Source of the DNA: Undibacterium sp049340185
GTDB lineage: Bacteria; Pseudomonadota; Gammaproteobacteria; Burkholderiales; Burkholderiaceae_D
Assembly (NCBI RefSeq): GCF_049340185.1
Contig: NZ_JBMPPC010000001.1
Coordinates: 744,001-808,000 of the forward strand
Direction: 5' to 3'
DNA length: 64,000 nt
Shown here: piece after piece, positions 45,682 to 54,421 of the stretch
Position numbering within the stretch: position 1 is the first letter of the stretch
Layout: every line of letters starts with the position of its first letter
Translations under genes and position numbers: made by a program
The notes under the pieces: generated by a model
Database searches by the model: none
Told to the model about the DNA's origin: nothing
Seen by the model: only the letters and a program-made list of their open reading frames with translations

Positions 45682-46557
45682 ATGCACTTAACGATACAAG
45701 GCCTGAGACAAATTCTGACGACCGACCTGGCGCTGATCAAGCACATCGCAGGCCTGACCCATGCAGAAAAAATTATTGCCATTACACCGCAAGCAGTTCG
45801 CCTTGAAAATCTGCGTTGTGAAAAAGAGTTAGCCGTACTCAAAGCACAGATCGAAGCAAATTGTTTAGCGGCACATCTGGACGCGACGCTCAGTGAATCG
45901 ACACAAACTTTAGCCGATTTCAAATTAGTCGCGATGGACATGGACTCGACTCTGATCACCATCGAATGCATCGATGAAATCGCCGATATGCAAGGCCTGA
46001 AGCCGCAAGTTTCAGAAATCACCGAAGCAGCAATGCGCGGTGAGATCGAATTCCAGGAAAGCCTCACCCGTCGTGTCGCCTTGCTAAAAGGTCTGAATGC
46101 AAACGCTCTGCAAAAAGTGTACGACGAGCGTGTGCGCCTGTCTCCTGGCGCAGAAAACATGCTACAGACAGTACAGCAGGCTGGCTTGAAAACCCTGCTG
46201 GTATCCGGTGGTTTTACCTTCTTTACCGATCGCATGAAAACCCGTTGCAATCTCGACTACACGCACGCCAATGTTCTCGAAATCGATCAGGGAAAACTGA
46301 CCGGAAAAGTTATCGGCGGCATCGTTGACGCAGTAGAAAAGCAACGCACGGTTGAACGCATCGCAGCAGACCTAGGCATCTCTGCCAAAGAAGTCATCGT
46401 CATGGGCGATGGCGCGAACGACCTCAAGATGATGAGCATTTCCGGCCTGTCAGTCGCCTTCCGCGCCAAGCCTGTCGTCAGAGCGCAGGCTGATGTGGCA
46501 TTGAATTTTGTCGGGTTGGATGGTGTGCTGAATATCCTGCATCCTCAGTATCCTTAA
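45682..46557 (+). CDS. serB: Phosphoserine phosphatase
   Basis: Last step of serine synthesis, a HAD-family phosphatase. The 291-residue product has an ACT-like N-terminal domain (about residues 1-75). The HAD motifs follow: MDMDSTLITIECIDEIAD (nucleophile Asp), LLVSGGFTFFTDR, and VIVMGDGANDLKMM. It lies between two full copies of repeat family I, so any promoter within the 34 bases before its start would lie partly in the repeat end. Confidence 0.96.
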   Translation: MHLTIQGLRQILTTDLALIKHIAGLTHAEKIIAITPQAVRLENLRCEKELAVLKAQIEANCLAAHLDATLSESTQTLADFKLVAMDMDSTLITIECIDEIADMQGLKPQVSEITEAAMRGEIEFQESLTRRVALLKGLNANALQKVYDERVRLSPGAENMLQTVQQAGLKTLLVSGGFTFFTDRMKTRCNLDYTHANVLEIDQGKLTGKVIGGIVDAVEKQRTVERIAADLGISAKEVIVMGDGANDLKMMSISGLSVAFRAKPVVRAQADVALNFVGLDGVLNILHPQYP

Positions 46558-46585
46558 AAGTTGCTGGAAATTGATTGGTACTATC

Positions 46586-46617
46586 AAGCCCATTCGTACT
46601 TGCCAATGGGCTTTTTT
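46586..46617 (+). terminator. Terminator of serB
   Basis: AAGCCCATT and AATGGGCTT form a 9-bp stem followed by T6, 28 bases after the stop codon. Confidence 0.82.
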
Positions 46618-46709
46618 ATGAATGCGAGAAATTTGCACCCTTTCAAAAAATAGTACGGACGTACGATTTTTTGAGATAGAATAGTTTGAGACCATGTTTG
46701 AGAGATGTT

Positions 46710-46947
46710 TTAATCTGGATTTTCCATTAGAACAGCGATAAGTGCGTATCGGCGGACTGGCTGGCTAGACGTGACGACGATGCAACCTGGATGTTGCAAG
46801 GAGGAACAGCAACGCCAGATAGTTCGCCAGACGCGCATTTACCGCTGTAGCTTTCGCACTCACATCACGATGACACTATTTTATTGAAGAGCGCATGCCA
46901 TCTGCGTTTCTACGAAGTCATGGTGATCTAATGGAAAATCCGGGTTT
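46710..46947 (+). repeat. Repeat family I, full-length copy b (MITE-like)
   Basis: About 238 bases, the same length as copy a and alignable along its whole length. The left end reads TAATCTGGATTTTCCATTAGA, and the reverse complement of the right end reads AAACCCGGATTTTCCATTAGA. It ends 45 bases before the next start codon. Confidence 0.85.
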
Positions 46948-46992
46948 AAGTGCAATACCCAAATCACTTTAAAGCGATCAACAGGAGACACG

Positions 46993-48060
46993 ATGTTTGA
47001 AGAATTCATGGGCACCATGCCGGTAGCTGACCGTCAAAAATTTGAAGTGGGTGCGCTTGCCGAATATATGCGCCAGCATGTCGAGGGTTTTGATGCGAAA
47101 ACGGCTGACACGCTGACTGTTGAACAGTTTAAAGGCGGCCAGTCAAACCCCACCTTCAAAATCACGGCGGGCAATCAACGCTACGTCATGCGTGCTAAAC
47201 CAGGACCTGTTGCCAAGCTTCTGCCCTCTGCGCACGCTATAGAACGTGAATTTAAAGTCATGGATGCGCTGAATAAAGCAGGCTTTCCGGCGGCGAAGCA
47301 ATATGCTTTGTGTGCTGATGAAGACGTCATTGGCCGCGCCTTCTACATCATGGAATTTGTTGATGGCCGTGTACTCTGGGACCAGTCTCTACCAGGAATG
47401 ACACCTGCTCAGCGCGCCGATATCTACGATGAAATGAATCGCGTCATTTCGCAATTGCATACGATTGATTACGCGGCGATTGGCCTGGCTGATTACGGCA
47501 GACCCGGCAATTATTTTGCAAGGCAGATCGACCGCTGGACCAAGCAATACAAAGCGTCGGAAACTGAAAAAATCGAGGCGATGGATAATCTGATTGCCTG
47601 GTTACCGAATAATATTCCCGCCGGAGATGACACCAGCATTGTGCATGGCGATTACCGCCTCGACAATATGATGTTTCACCCGACAGAGCCACGTATTCTG
47701 GCGGTGCTGGATTGGGAATTATCGACACTCGGTCACCCGCTTGCAGATTTTTCCTACCACTGCATGAGCTGGCATGTGACTGCGGGTCAATTCCGTGGCA
47801 TTAAAGGTCTGGATCATAAAGCGCTTGGGATTCCTAGCGAGCAAGATTACATCGCCAAATATTGCGAGCGCACTGGTAAAACAATTCGCCAGGAAGATTT
47901 TAGCTTCTATCTTGCTTATAACATGTTCCGCATGGCCGGTATTTTGCAAGGCATCATGAAGCGCTACGTCGATGGCACAGCATCCAGCGCACAAGCGAAA
48001 AAATCCGGTGAGGCAGCACGGCCAATGGCAGAGCTCGGCTGGAGTTACGTTAACAAATAA
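46993..48060 (+). CDS. APH-family phosphotransferase (ACAD10/11 kinase-like)
   Basis: A 355-residue kinase of the aminoglycoside/choline phosphotransferase fold. The nucleotide part has FKGGQSNPTFKI and YVMRAKPG (the ATP Lys region). The catalytic loop VHGDYRLDN (Asp220, Asn225) and the metal motif VLDWELSTLGHPLADF follow. This branch is the one fused to acyl-CoA dehydrogenase domains in human ACAD10/ACAD11 and found as LvaA in Pseudomonas levulinate catabolism, where it phosphorylates 4-hydroxyacyl-CoA. An acyl-CoA dehydrogenase gene follows 133 bases downstream. It is not expected to confer antibiotic resistance. Confidence 0.87.
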   Translation: MFEEFMGTMPVADRQKFEVGALAEYMRQHVEGFDAKTADTLTVEQFKGGQSNPTFKITAGNQRYVMRAKPGPVAKLLPSAHAIEREFKVMDALNKAGFPAAKQYALCADEDVIGRAFYIMEFVDGRVLWDQSLPGMTPAQRADIYDEMNRVISQLHTIDYAAIGLADYGRPGNYFARQIDRWTKQYKASETEKIEAMDNLIAWLPNNIPAGDDTSIVHGDYRLDNMMFHPTEPRILAVLDWELSTLGHPLADFSYHCMSWHVTAGQFRGIKGLDHKALGIPSEQDYIAKYCERTGKTIRQEDFSFYLAYNMFRMAGILQGIMKRYVDGTASSAQAKKSGEAARPMAELGWSYVNK

Positions 48061-48193
48061 CGCATAAAGCACGCATAGCAGATACAGCACATATGTAATC
48101 GAACAGATTTCATCGGCATTTCACTATCACCACCTAAATCACTACCTAAAAATAAAACCCTAAAATAGCAGGCTAACCCATCAGGAGACAAGC

Positions 48194-49453
48194 ATGGAAT
48201 TCGACTACTCGGATCGCTGCAAGGAATTGCAAGGTAAATTACTCAAGTTCATGGATGAGCATATTTATCCAAACGAAAAAGCCTACAAAGAAGAAATTGA
48301 CCGCAATGGGCTTGAAAAAGGCAATCGCTGGATCGCGACCAAAATCATTGAAGACCTGAAGCCCAAAGCCCGTGCACAAGGTTTGTGGAACTTATTTCTA
48401 CCAAAATCGGCACGTGCTCCAGAAGGTTTATCCAACCTCGATTACGCGCCCTTATGCGAAATTATGGGTAGAGTCGGCTGGGCGCCGGAGGTATTTAACT
48501 GCTCAGCGCCCGATACCGGCAACATGGAAACCATCGAACGCTACGGCACCGAGGAACACAAAAAACAATGGCTGGAACCATTGCTGCGCGGTGAAATCCG
48601 CTCCGCATTTGCGATGACAGAGCCAAACGTCGCCTCATCCGACGCCACCAATATCGAAACACGGATTGACCGTGATGGCGATCACTATGTCATCAATGGA
48701 CATAAATGGTGGATCTCCGGTGCAGGCGATCCGCGCTGTGCCGTCTATATCCTGATGGGTAAAACCGACATCAACGCTGCACGTCACTCGCAACAATCGA
48801 TGATACTGGTCGATGCAAAAACGCCGGGCATTACCGTCGTGCGCCCTCTTCCCGTATTCGGCTATGACGACGCACCACATGGTCATTGCGAAATTTTATT
48901 TGAAAACGTTCGCGTTCCCGCCTCCAACCTGCTGCTAGGCGAAGGGCGTGGATTTGAAATCGCTCAGGGCCGCCTTGGGCCTGGTCGTATTCACCACTGC
49001 ATGCGTGCGATCGGTGTCGCAGAGCGGGCACTGGAACTCATGTGCAAACGTCTGAATAGCCGTGTCGCCTTCGGTAAAAAAGTATCCGAACAAAGTATCT
49101 GGCGCGAGCGTATTGCCGAGTCACGCATTCAGATCGACACAGCACGTTTGCTGACGCTGAAAGCCGCTTATATGATGGATACCGTCGGCAACAAGTTTGC
49201 GCAAGCAGAGATCGCCATGATCAAAGTACTGGCACCGAACGTCACGCAACAAGTGCTGGACTGGGCAATTCAGGCACATGGCGCAGGCGGTGTGTCAGGC
49301 GACTTCCCGTTGGCGGCACAATGGGCAGGCAACCGTACATTACGCTTGGCAGATGGCCCGGATGAAGTCCACCGCAATGCAATCGCCAAACTCGAACTGG
49401 CGAAACATATCAGTCTGACCGAGGACTTGGGTTTGCCGATTACCCGTTCCTAA
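48194..49453 (+). CDS. Acyl-CoA dehydrogenase, ACAD11-like
   Basis: A 419-residue FAD-dependent acyl-CoA dehydrogenase. It has FAMTEPNVASSDATNIETRI, INGHKWWISGAGDPRC, RIHHCMRAIGVAERALELM, QAHGAGGVSGDFPLA and the C-terminal ADGPDEVHRNAIAKLEL. These match the ACAD10/11 branch, which works with the preceding kinase on 4-hydroxy acids. The start has a clean AGGAGACAAGC site. It probably forms an operon with the kinase gene. Confidence 0.92.
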   Translation: MEFDYSDRCKELQGKLLKFMDEHIYPNEKAYKEEIDRNGLEKGNRWIATKIIEDLKPKARAQGLWNLFLPKSARAPEGLSNLDYAPLCEIMGRVGWAPEVFNCSAPDTGNMETIERYGTEEHKKQWLEPLLRGEIRSAFAMTEPNVASSDATNIETRIDRDGDHYVINGHKWWISGAGDPRCAVYILMGKTDINAARHSQQSMILVDAKTPGITVVRPLPVFGYDDAPHGHCEILFENVRVPASNLLLGEGRGFEIAQGRLGPGRIHHCMRAIGVAERALELMCKRLNSRVAFGKKVSEQSIWRERIAESRIQIDTARLLTLKAAYMMDTVGNKFAQAEIAMIKVLAPNVTQQVLDWAIQAHGAGGVSGDFPLAAQWAGNRTLRLADGPDEVHRNAIAKLELAKHISLTEDLGLPITRS

Positions 49454-49473
49454 GCAGCGAAATCCTGTACAAC

Positions 49474-49505
49474 AAAACGGCGAAGACCTTCTTCGCCGTT
49501 TTTTA
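49474..49505. terminator. Terminator after the acyl-CoA dehydrogenase
   Basis: AAAACGGCGAAG and CTTCGCCGTTTT pair perfectly over 12 bp, followed by T-run. It lies between convergent genes. Confidence 0.87.
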
Positions 49506-49560
49506 TTCTGAGCCAGTCTTTATTTTAAAAAGTATTGGATCAGTACAAAACACAATTATC

Positions 49561-50436
49561 TTAATGAGATGCGCGTGACTGCCAATAAGTCGCGACTGAT
49601 GTCGCTAGCAACACCATCGCACAACCAACGATGACCCTAAATGATTGTGACTCGTGCAACACAAAGTAAGCCAGCACAATGCCATACACCGGCTCAAGAG
49701 AAGTCAACAAACTCGCAAACCGGGTAGAAACATGACGCAGTCCAAACAGAAACAGACCATGTGACAACGCCGTGAACACGACGCCAAGCAATGCCAGCCC
49801 CCACCATGTCGCCGCCGAGACAACGGACAAGGCACCACTGACTAAAACAAATGGCAACAAACTCAGGCAAGCGACTCCATTCTGATAAAAAGCCAGCGTA
49901 AAAGCCGCCATACGGGCACCTTGCCAGCGATTGACCAGGGTCAGTAGCGCAAAACTGAATCCCGACGCCACACCCAAAGACAAACCGAGCAGAGCATTGC
50001 TTTCAGTCAAGCGATCCAGATGCGTATCACTCACCATCACCACCATACCGGCAAGCACCGCCAATGCAGCAATCCAGTCACGACCATATCGCGGCTCTTT
50101 AAATAGCCAAGGCTCAAGCCAGGCTACAAACAAAGGGAAACTCGCAAACCCCATCAAACCATAAGCAACCGGTGCTACCTTTAATGAAGCAAAAAAAGTC
50201 AGCCAATGGATCGCAAGCAAAACGCCACATAAGTACACGGCTTTAGAAATGCCTCGAAAACGTAATTCCCGCTGTAACACCAATACAGGAAACAAACTCA
50301 ATGCCGCAAACAAAGTACGTCCGAATACCAGCAGCAAAGAACTGGCAGCGAACAACTTCCCGATGACACCAGCGCTACCAAACAGGAATACAGCGACATG
50401 CAGGGCAAGGATCGCCTGGAGAGATTTGTTATTCAT
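49561..50436 (-). CDS. DMT-superfamily (EamA) transporter
   Basis: A 291-residue inner-membrane protein with about ten hydrophobic helices in two EamA repeats. The first begins ILALHVAVFLFGSAGVIGKLFAASSLLLVFGRTLFA, and the second ends in LTSLEPVYGIVLAYFVLHE, typical of drug/metabolite exporters. The substrate is unknown. It is transcribed away from the GST gene. Confidence 0.87.
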   Translation of the reverse strand: MNNKSLQAILALHVAVFLFGSAGVIGKLFAASSLLLVFGRTLFAALSLFPVLVLQRELRFRGISKAVYLCGVLLAIHWLTFFASLKVAPVAYGLMGFASFPLFVAWLEPWLFKEPRYGRDWIAALAVLAGMVVMVSDTHLDRLTESNALLGLSLGVASGFSFALLTLVNRWQGARMAAFTLAFYQNGVACLSLLPFVLVSGALSVVSAATWWGLALLGVVFTALSHGLFLFGLRHVSTRFASLLTSLEPVYGIVLAYFVLHESQSFRVIVGCAMVLLATSVATYWQSRASH

Positions 50437-50948
50437 GAGATGAACTCAACATAAACCTACCCTCTGAATTTATATATTTGTATATTTATCTAAGCGACCT
50501 ATAGGCATTGATTATATGAATAACATTGGTTTAAATTATCCGATTTTAGGTGTGCCGTATGATCTTAGGCGATAAACCGCGTTGATTTCCCAATCGAAAA
50601 TACAAATTCAGCATCATTTGATACCGCTCCGATTGAGTGGTATAGAAAATAAAGACAATATTTTCGTTGATACCACCAGAGTAAACAGCGCAGAACACGG
50701 CCTGGCGATGTAACAACCAAGGTGAACTTTACATCACTTTGCTGAACAAAATTTCAAGGAAAGTTCAAGGTGGCGCGTTTAGGAAAAAGCCAGGAACTTA
50801 ATATCTACATACTGTATCTAGTAAATGATCGCCGTCCTATTCCTAAGCTATAGTCAAATCACTGCGCGAAACCGCAAACCTCTGCATAATAGAGTTGTTG
50901 ATTTGAATTGTTAATTTTTTACTGCGCAATAATCTCCTGGAGACCCTG
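50437..50948. other. 512-base divergent regulatory region
   Basis: It separates the EamA gene (minus) from the GST gene (plus). It holds the candidate sigma-E promoter at 50793-50820. An overlapping set of inverted repeats lies at 50619-50686: ATACCGCTC pairs with GAGTGGTAT, and GTGGTAT...AAAATA pairs with TATTTTCGTTGATACCAC, giving mutually exclusive hairpins. No credible coding frame is seen. Confidence 0.5.
50793..50820 (+). promoter_or_regulatory. Candidate sigma-E promoter upstream of the GST gene
   Basis: GGAACTT, 17 bases, then TCTA: the same elements and spacing as the candidate in front of rpoE. It lies about 130 bases upstream of the GST start, which leaves a long leader. Confidence 0.45.
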
Positions 50949-51641
50949 ATGATTGATGTTTATTCCTGGCCAACCCCTAACGGTCATAAAGTTCATATCA
51001 TGCTGGAAGAATGTGGCTTGGCATATCGTGCGATTCCGGTGGACATCGGTGCTGGCGATCAGTTTAAAGAATCGTTCCTGGCAATCTCGCCGAATAATAA
51101 AATCCCAGCCATCGTTGATGCTGACGGCCCTGACGGCAAACCAATTTCTTTGTTTGAATCTGGTGCCATTTTGTTATACCTGGCTGGCAAGACAGGCAAA
51201 TTATTGGGCAAAACCGATCGTGAAAAATACAATACCTTGCAATGGCTGATGTTTCAGATGGGCGGACTAGGTCCTATGCTCGGTCAGGCACATCACTTCC
51301 GTATCTACGCACCGACAAAAATTGACTACGCCGTGGATCGTTATACCAACGAGGCCAAGCGCTTATACGGTGTGCTGGATAAGCAATTAGCTGAGACAGA
51401 ATATCTGGCGGGCGATACTTATACGATTGCTGACATCGCCAGCTTCCCTTGGACGCGATCAGCAGCAAACCAAGGCATAGACTGGGCTGATTATCCCCAT
51501 GCAAAGCGTTGGTTTGATGCGATTAGTGCCCGTCCTGCAGTGCAACGCGGTGTCGAGGTATTAGCGAATTTGCGTAAGCCTCTGGTTGATGACAAGGCAA
51601 AAGAAGTTCTTTTTGGTAAAACGCAATACAGTAAAAAATAA
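50949..51641 (+). CDS. yfcG: Glutathione S-transferase, YfcG/Nu-class like
   Basis: A 230-residue GST close to E. coli YfcG, a glutathione-dependent disulfide-bond reductase. The N-terminal domain has DVYSWPTPNGHKVHIMLEECGL, SPNNKIPAIVD and SLFESGAILLYLA. The C-terminal helical domain has LQWLMFQMGGLGPMLGQAHHF and YTIADIASFPW. A CTGGAGACC site precedes the ATG. The DUF2863 gene starts 7 bases after the stop, so they are co-transcribed. Confidence 0.92.
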   Translation: MIDVYSWPTPNGHKVHIMLEECGLAYRAIPVDIGAGDQFKESFLAISPNNKIPAIVDADGPDGKPISLFESGAILLYLAGKTGKLLGKTDREKYNTLQWLMFQMGGLGPMLGQAHHFRIYAPTKIDYAVDRYTNEAKRLYGVLDKQLAETEYLAGDTYTIADIASFPWTRSAANQGIDWADYPHAKRWFDAISARPAVQRGVEVLANLRKPLVDDKAKEVLFGKTQYSKK

Positions 51642-51648
51642 GGTTCAC

Positions 51649-52872
51649 ATGCGTCGTCCCCCGCAAAATAAAAGTACCAAGCTCTCGCAGGAAAGTCTTC
51701 GTCTGGTCAATCTGGCGGTGGCAGTATCGCAGTCTGCCAGCCGGATTGAGGATAGCGCGTGGCAAAAACAGCTTGATGCTTTAGTGAGGAAAAATCTCAA
51801 AGCACATCACGCCCAGCTCGATAACGCTGCCGAGCATGTGTTTAAACATCATCCCGAAGCTTATGAGGTGATGATTGAGACGCTGGAATCATTGAGCACA
51901 TCTCAAGCTTTTGAACATAATGGTCAGTGGTTCGATGCGCTGCTGATCACGGCGCCGGTGCTTGCGTGGACGCGTTTTGAAATCTTCGCCGGGCAAATTG
52001 CAACAGACCATGCGCAGTTACTGGCGACGCAATTGCAAGCCTGTCTATTAACATCGCAGGCAAGATTGCATTTGCTGCCTACCCTGTATTCGCTCGACCA
52101 GTTGCCACGCAATCATAGCGAGACTGCGGTGCTACTGGAGCGCCTGGCGCAGGCGGAATTAAAAGGGCTTACGCCACAACATTCACAAGACTTAATGCCA
52201 GTGATTCCGTTTTTGGCCGATATCCGGTTTATGCTGGCGGTTGTGATTGTGCCGCAAGCTCAGCCACTTTTTCAATGGCAGGAGATTGCGGCTCCGTTCG
52301 ATTGTGCACAAGCAAAAACGGTTGCACTAGAAAAATGGACTGAGCAAGCAACACCCACACTGAGCCGCCTGCTGCCGGGCTGTCATATCGACCTGTTAAT
52401 GCCGGAGGCTTTTTATACCGCCTGCCGCGAAGCCGATATCAAAATACGGCCTGCGTTACTGCGCTCTGCCGTGTTCTATCTGACACAGCACCTCGATGTC
52501 GACGCCAGTGAACTACAGACCATCGTCGCAGGGTTTGGTGATGAAGATTCGCCAGGTCAGATTGAAGAATACCGGATCAGTTTTTTATTAAAATCGGCAC
52601 CTGAAGTGTTATACGGTGTGGTCTGGCCTTTGTATCAGCCTGACGATCAGGTCAATGCCATCGACAACCCTACGGAGAATATCTGTGTTGGTGAAATTCC
52701 TGCAATCCTCAATGATTGCGGCGTATCGGACATCCGTAAAATCGACGATGTATTTTCGATGGAATTTTGCGATGACTGTCATGCGCCGCTCTTCCCCGAT
52801 GCAGATGCTGACCTGGTCCATGCAGAGATGCCCGCCGATACGCCCGCACAAGGCTCGGAGCATTTTCATTGA
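51649..52872 (+). CDS. DUF2863 family protein
   Basis: A 407-residue soluble protein of a betaproteobacterial family with no known function. I recognise it from its start RRPPQNKSTKLSQESLRLVNLAVAVSQSASRIED and its C-terminal FCDDCHAPLFPDADADLVHAEMP, with a CxxC pair that could bind metal. No catalytic motif is visible. The ATG at 51649 fits the family start; the frame reaches back into the GST gene. Confidence 0.75.
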   Translation: MRRPPQNKSTKLSQESLRLVNLAVAVSQSASRIEDSAWQKQLDALVRKNLKAHHAQLDNAAEHVFKHHPEAYEVMIETLESLSTSQAFEHNGQWFDALLITAPVLAWTRFEIFAGQIATDHAQLLATQLQACLLTSQARLHLLPTLYSLDQLPRNHSETAVLLERLAQAELKGLTPQHSQDLMPVIPFLADIRFMLAVVIVPQAQPLFQWQEIAAPFDCAQAKTVALEKWTEQATPTLSRLLPGCHIDLLMPEAFYTACREADIKIRPALLRSAVFYLTQHLDVDASELQTIVAGFGDEDSPGQIEEYRISFLLKSAPEVLYGVVWPLYQPDDQVNAIDNPTENICVGEIPAILNDCGVSDIRKIDDVFSMEFCDDCHAPLFPDADADLVHAEMPADTPAQGSEHFH

Positions 52873-53220
52873 GATCGCAGTCGGAATCGATCAAAAAAGC
52901 GGAAATCTTTGTTCCGCTTTTTTTTTGCTTTTTTTTAAAGTATTTCCTAGTTACTACCCATGCATTCCCCGTTATGGACTGACTCGGAATAATCCAATTA
53001 TTTGCTTGCCACCGTTATATAAATCCGTTGTACAATTAGTTTTGAACGGTCGTGCTTTTTTATTTATGGTGTAGATATCATTCTTTTTCCGGATACTTTA
53101 TACCTGATGTCAGCACTTCTTACATTGGCTTATATACAGGCCGAATACGGTATGAGGACTCAGCGGACAATCGACTGACAGGCCGATCAGAGTACAGCGA
53201 CCAATAACAAAGGAGACAAC
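52873..53220. other. Gap between the DUF2863 and acyl-CoA dehydrogenase genes
   Basis: After the terminator at 52895-52926 the 290 remaining bases hold an AT-rich segment and a GGAGAC ribosome-binding site before 53221. I see no gene. Confidence 0.6.
52895..52926 (+). terminator. Terminator of the GST-DUF2863 transcript
   Basis: AAAAGCGGAA / TTCCGCTTTT, a 10-bp stem with a short loop, followed by a long T-run. Confidence 0.87.
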
Positions 53221-54411
53221 ATGGATTTGAATTACACGGCGGAAGATCTGGCTTTTCGCGATGAGGTAAGAGCCTACCTTGAGGCTAATTTGCCAGCCGA
53301 CCTCAAACAAAAAGTATTGAACCACAAACGCATGTCACGCGAAGATTTTGTCCGCTGGCATAAGATTCTCGCCAAACAAGGCTGGGTTGCTACAGGCTGG
53401 CCCAAGGAGTATGGCGGTACCGGCTGGACGGCAACGCAGCGTCATATTTTTGAAGAAGAATGCGCTCGCGCTGGTACGCCGGCCATCTTGCCATTCGGTG
53501 TCAATATGGTCGCTCCCGTCATTATGGCCTTCGGTAATCAGGCACAAAAAGACTACTATCTGCCCCGCATACTGAATTGCGATGACTGGTGGTGTCAGGG
53601 TTACTCCGAGCCGGGTTCTGGCTCTGATCTCGCTTCGCTGAAAACCCGCGCCGAGCGCGATGGCGACTATTACATCGTGAATGGTCAAAAAACCTGGACA
53701 ACGCTGGCCCAACATGCCGACATGATATTTTGCCTGGTGCGTACAGAATCCGGCGGACGCAAACAAGAAGGTATTTCGTTTCTGCTAATTGATATGAAAA
53801 CGCCTGGTATTACCGTACGTCCTATCATCATGCTTGATGAAGATCATGAAGTGAATGAGGTGTTCTTCGATAACGTCAAAGTACCGGTACAAAACCTGAT
53901 TGGCGAAGAAAACAAAGGCTGGACTTACGCCAAATATCTGCTCGGTCACGAACGTACCAATATCGCGGCAGTCGGTCGCGCTAAGCGTGAGCTGGAGTTT
54001 CTCAAACGTGTGGCCAATGACCATCAGAAAAACGGTAAACCGCTGATCGATGATCCGGTCTATGCCAGCAAAGTCGCGAGCCTCGAAGTCGAATTGATGG
54101 CGCTGGAAATTACTGTCCTCCGTGTGATCTCGCAAGACAGTGGCCGTCCGGGACCGGAAGCCTCTTTGCTCAAAATCAAAGGCACAGAAATCCAGCAACG
54201 CCTGACCGAATTGATGATAGAAGCGGTCGGCCCTTACAGCCTGCCATTTGATCCGACATTCATGCATGGTGACAGTGAGCATAGTGTGATGGGCGACGAT
54301 GATGCCGCTCCGCTGGCATCTTATTACTTCAACTTCCGCAAGACGTCGATCTATGGCGGCTCTAACGAGATACAAAAAAATATCATCACCCAAATGATTT
54401 TGGGTCTGTGA
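53221..54411 (+). CDS. Acyl-CoA dehydrogenase, large-type subunit
   Basis: A 396-residue acyl-CoA dehydrogenase (FadE/PimC type). Landmarks are GWPKEYGGTGWT, QGYSEPGSGSDLASLKTRAERDGDYYIVNGQKTWTT, GHERTNIAAVGRAKREL and the C-terminal SIYGGSNEIQKNIITQMILGL. At the place of the medium-chain catalytic Glu (YEG) it reads YGG, so the catalytic base must come from elsewhere, possibly the partner subunit encoded 10 bases downstream. AAAGGAGACAAC precedes the start. Confidence 0.93.
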   Translation: MDLNYTAEDLAFRDEVRAYLEANLPADLKQKVLNHKRMSREDFVRWHKILAKQGWVATGWPKEYGGTGWTATQRHIFEEECARAGTPAILPFGVNMVAPVIMAFGNQAQKDYYLPRILNCDDWWCQGYSEPGSGSDLASLKTRAERDGDYYIVNGQKTWTTLAQHADMIFCLVRTESGGRKQEGISFLLIDMKTPGITVRPIIMLDEDHEVNEVFFDNVKVPVQNLIGEENKGWTYAKYLLGHERTNIAAVGRAKRELEFLKRVANDHQKNGKPLIDDPVYASKVASLEVELMALEITVLRVISQDSGRPGPEASLLKIKGTEIQQRLTELMIEAVGPYSLPFDPTFMHGDSEHSVMGDDDAAPLASYYFNFRKTSIYGGSNEIQKNIITQMILGL

Positions 54412-54421
54412 GGAGAACACA

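Larger units (their letters stand above)
46558..46992. other. Gap between serB and the phosphotransferase gene
   Basis: It contains the serB terminator (46586-46617), a short inverted pair AAAAAATAGTACGGACGTACGATTTTTT (46647-46674, arms AAAAAAT.GTACG / CGTAC.ATTTTTT) and the full repeat family I copy b (46710-46947). No coding frame is evident. Confidence 0.7.

Noticed and set aside
45410..46947. serB as cargo of a composite transposon
   Set aside because: The flanking repeats contain no transposase, and mfd/serB look like ordinary chromosomal genes; I only report the repeats as MITE-like.
46993..48060. Aminoglycoside resistance gene
   Set aside because: The APH fold is shared, but the branch and the adjacent acyl-CoA dehydrogenase indicate a metabolic kinase.
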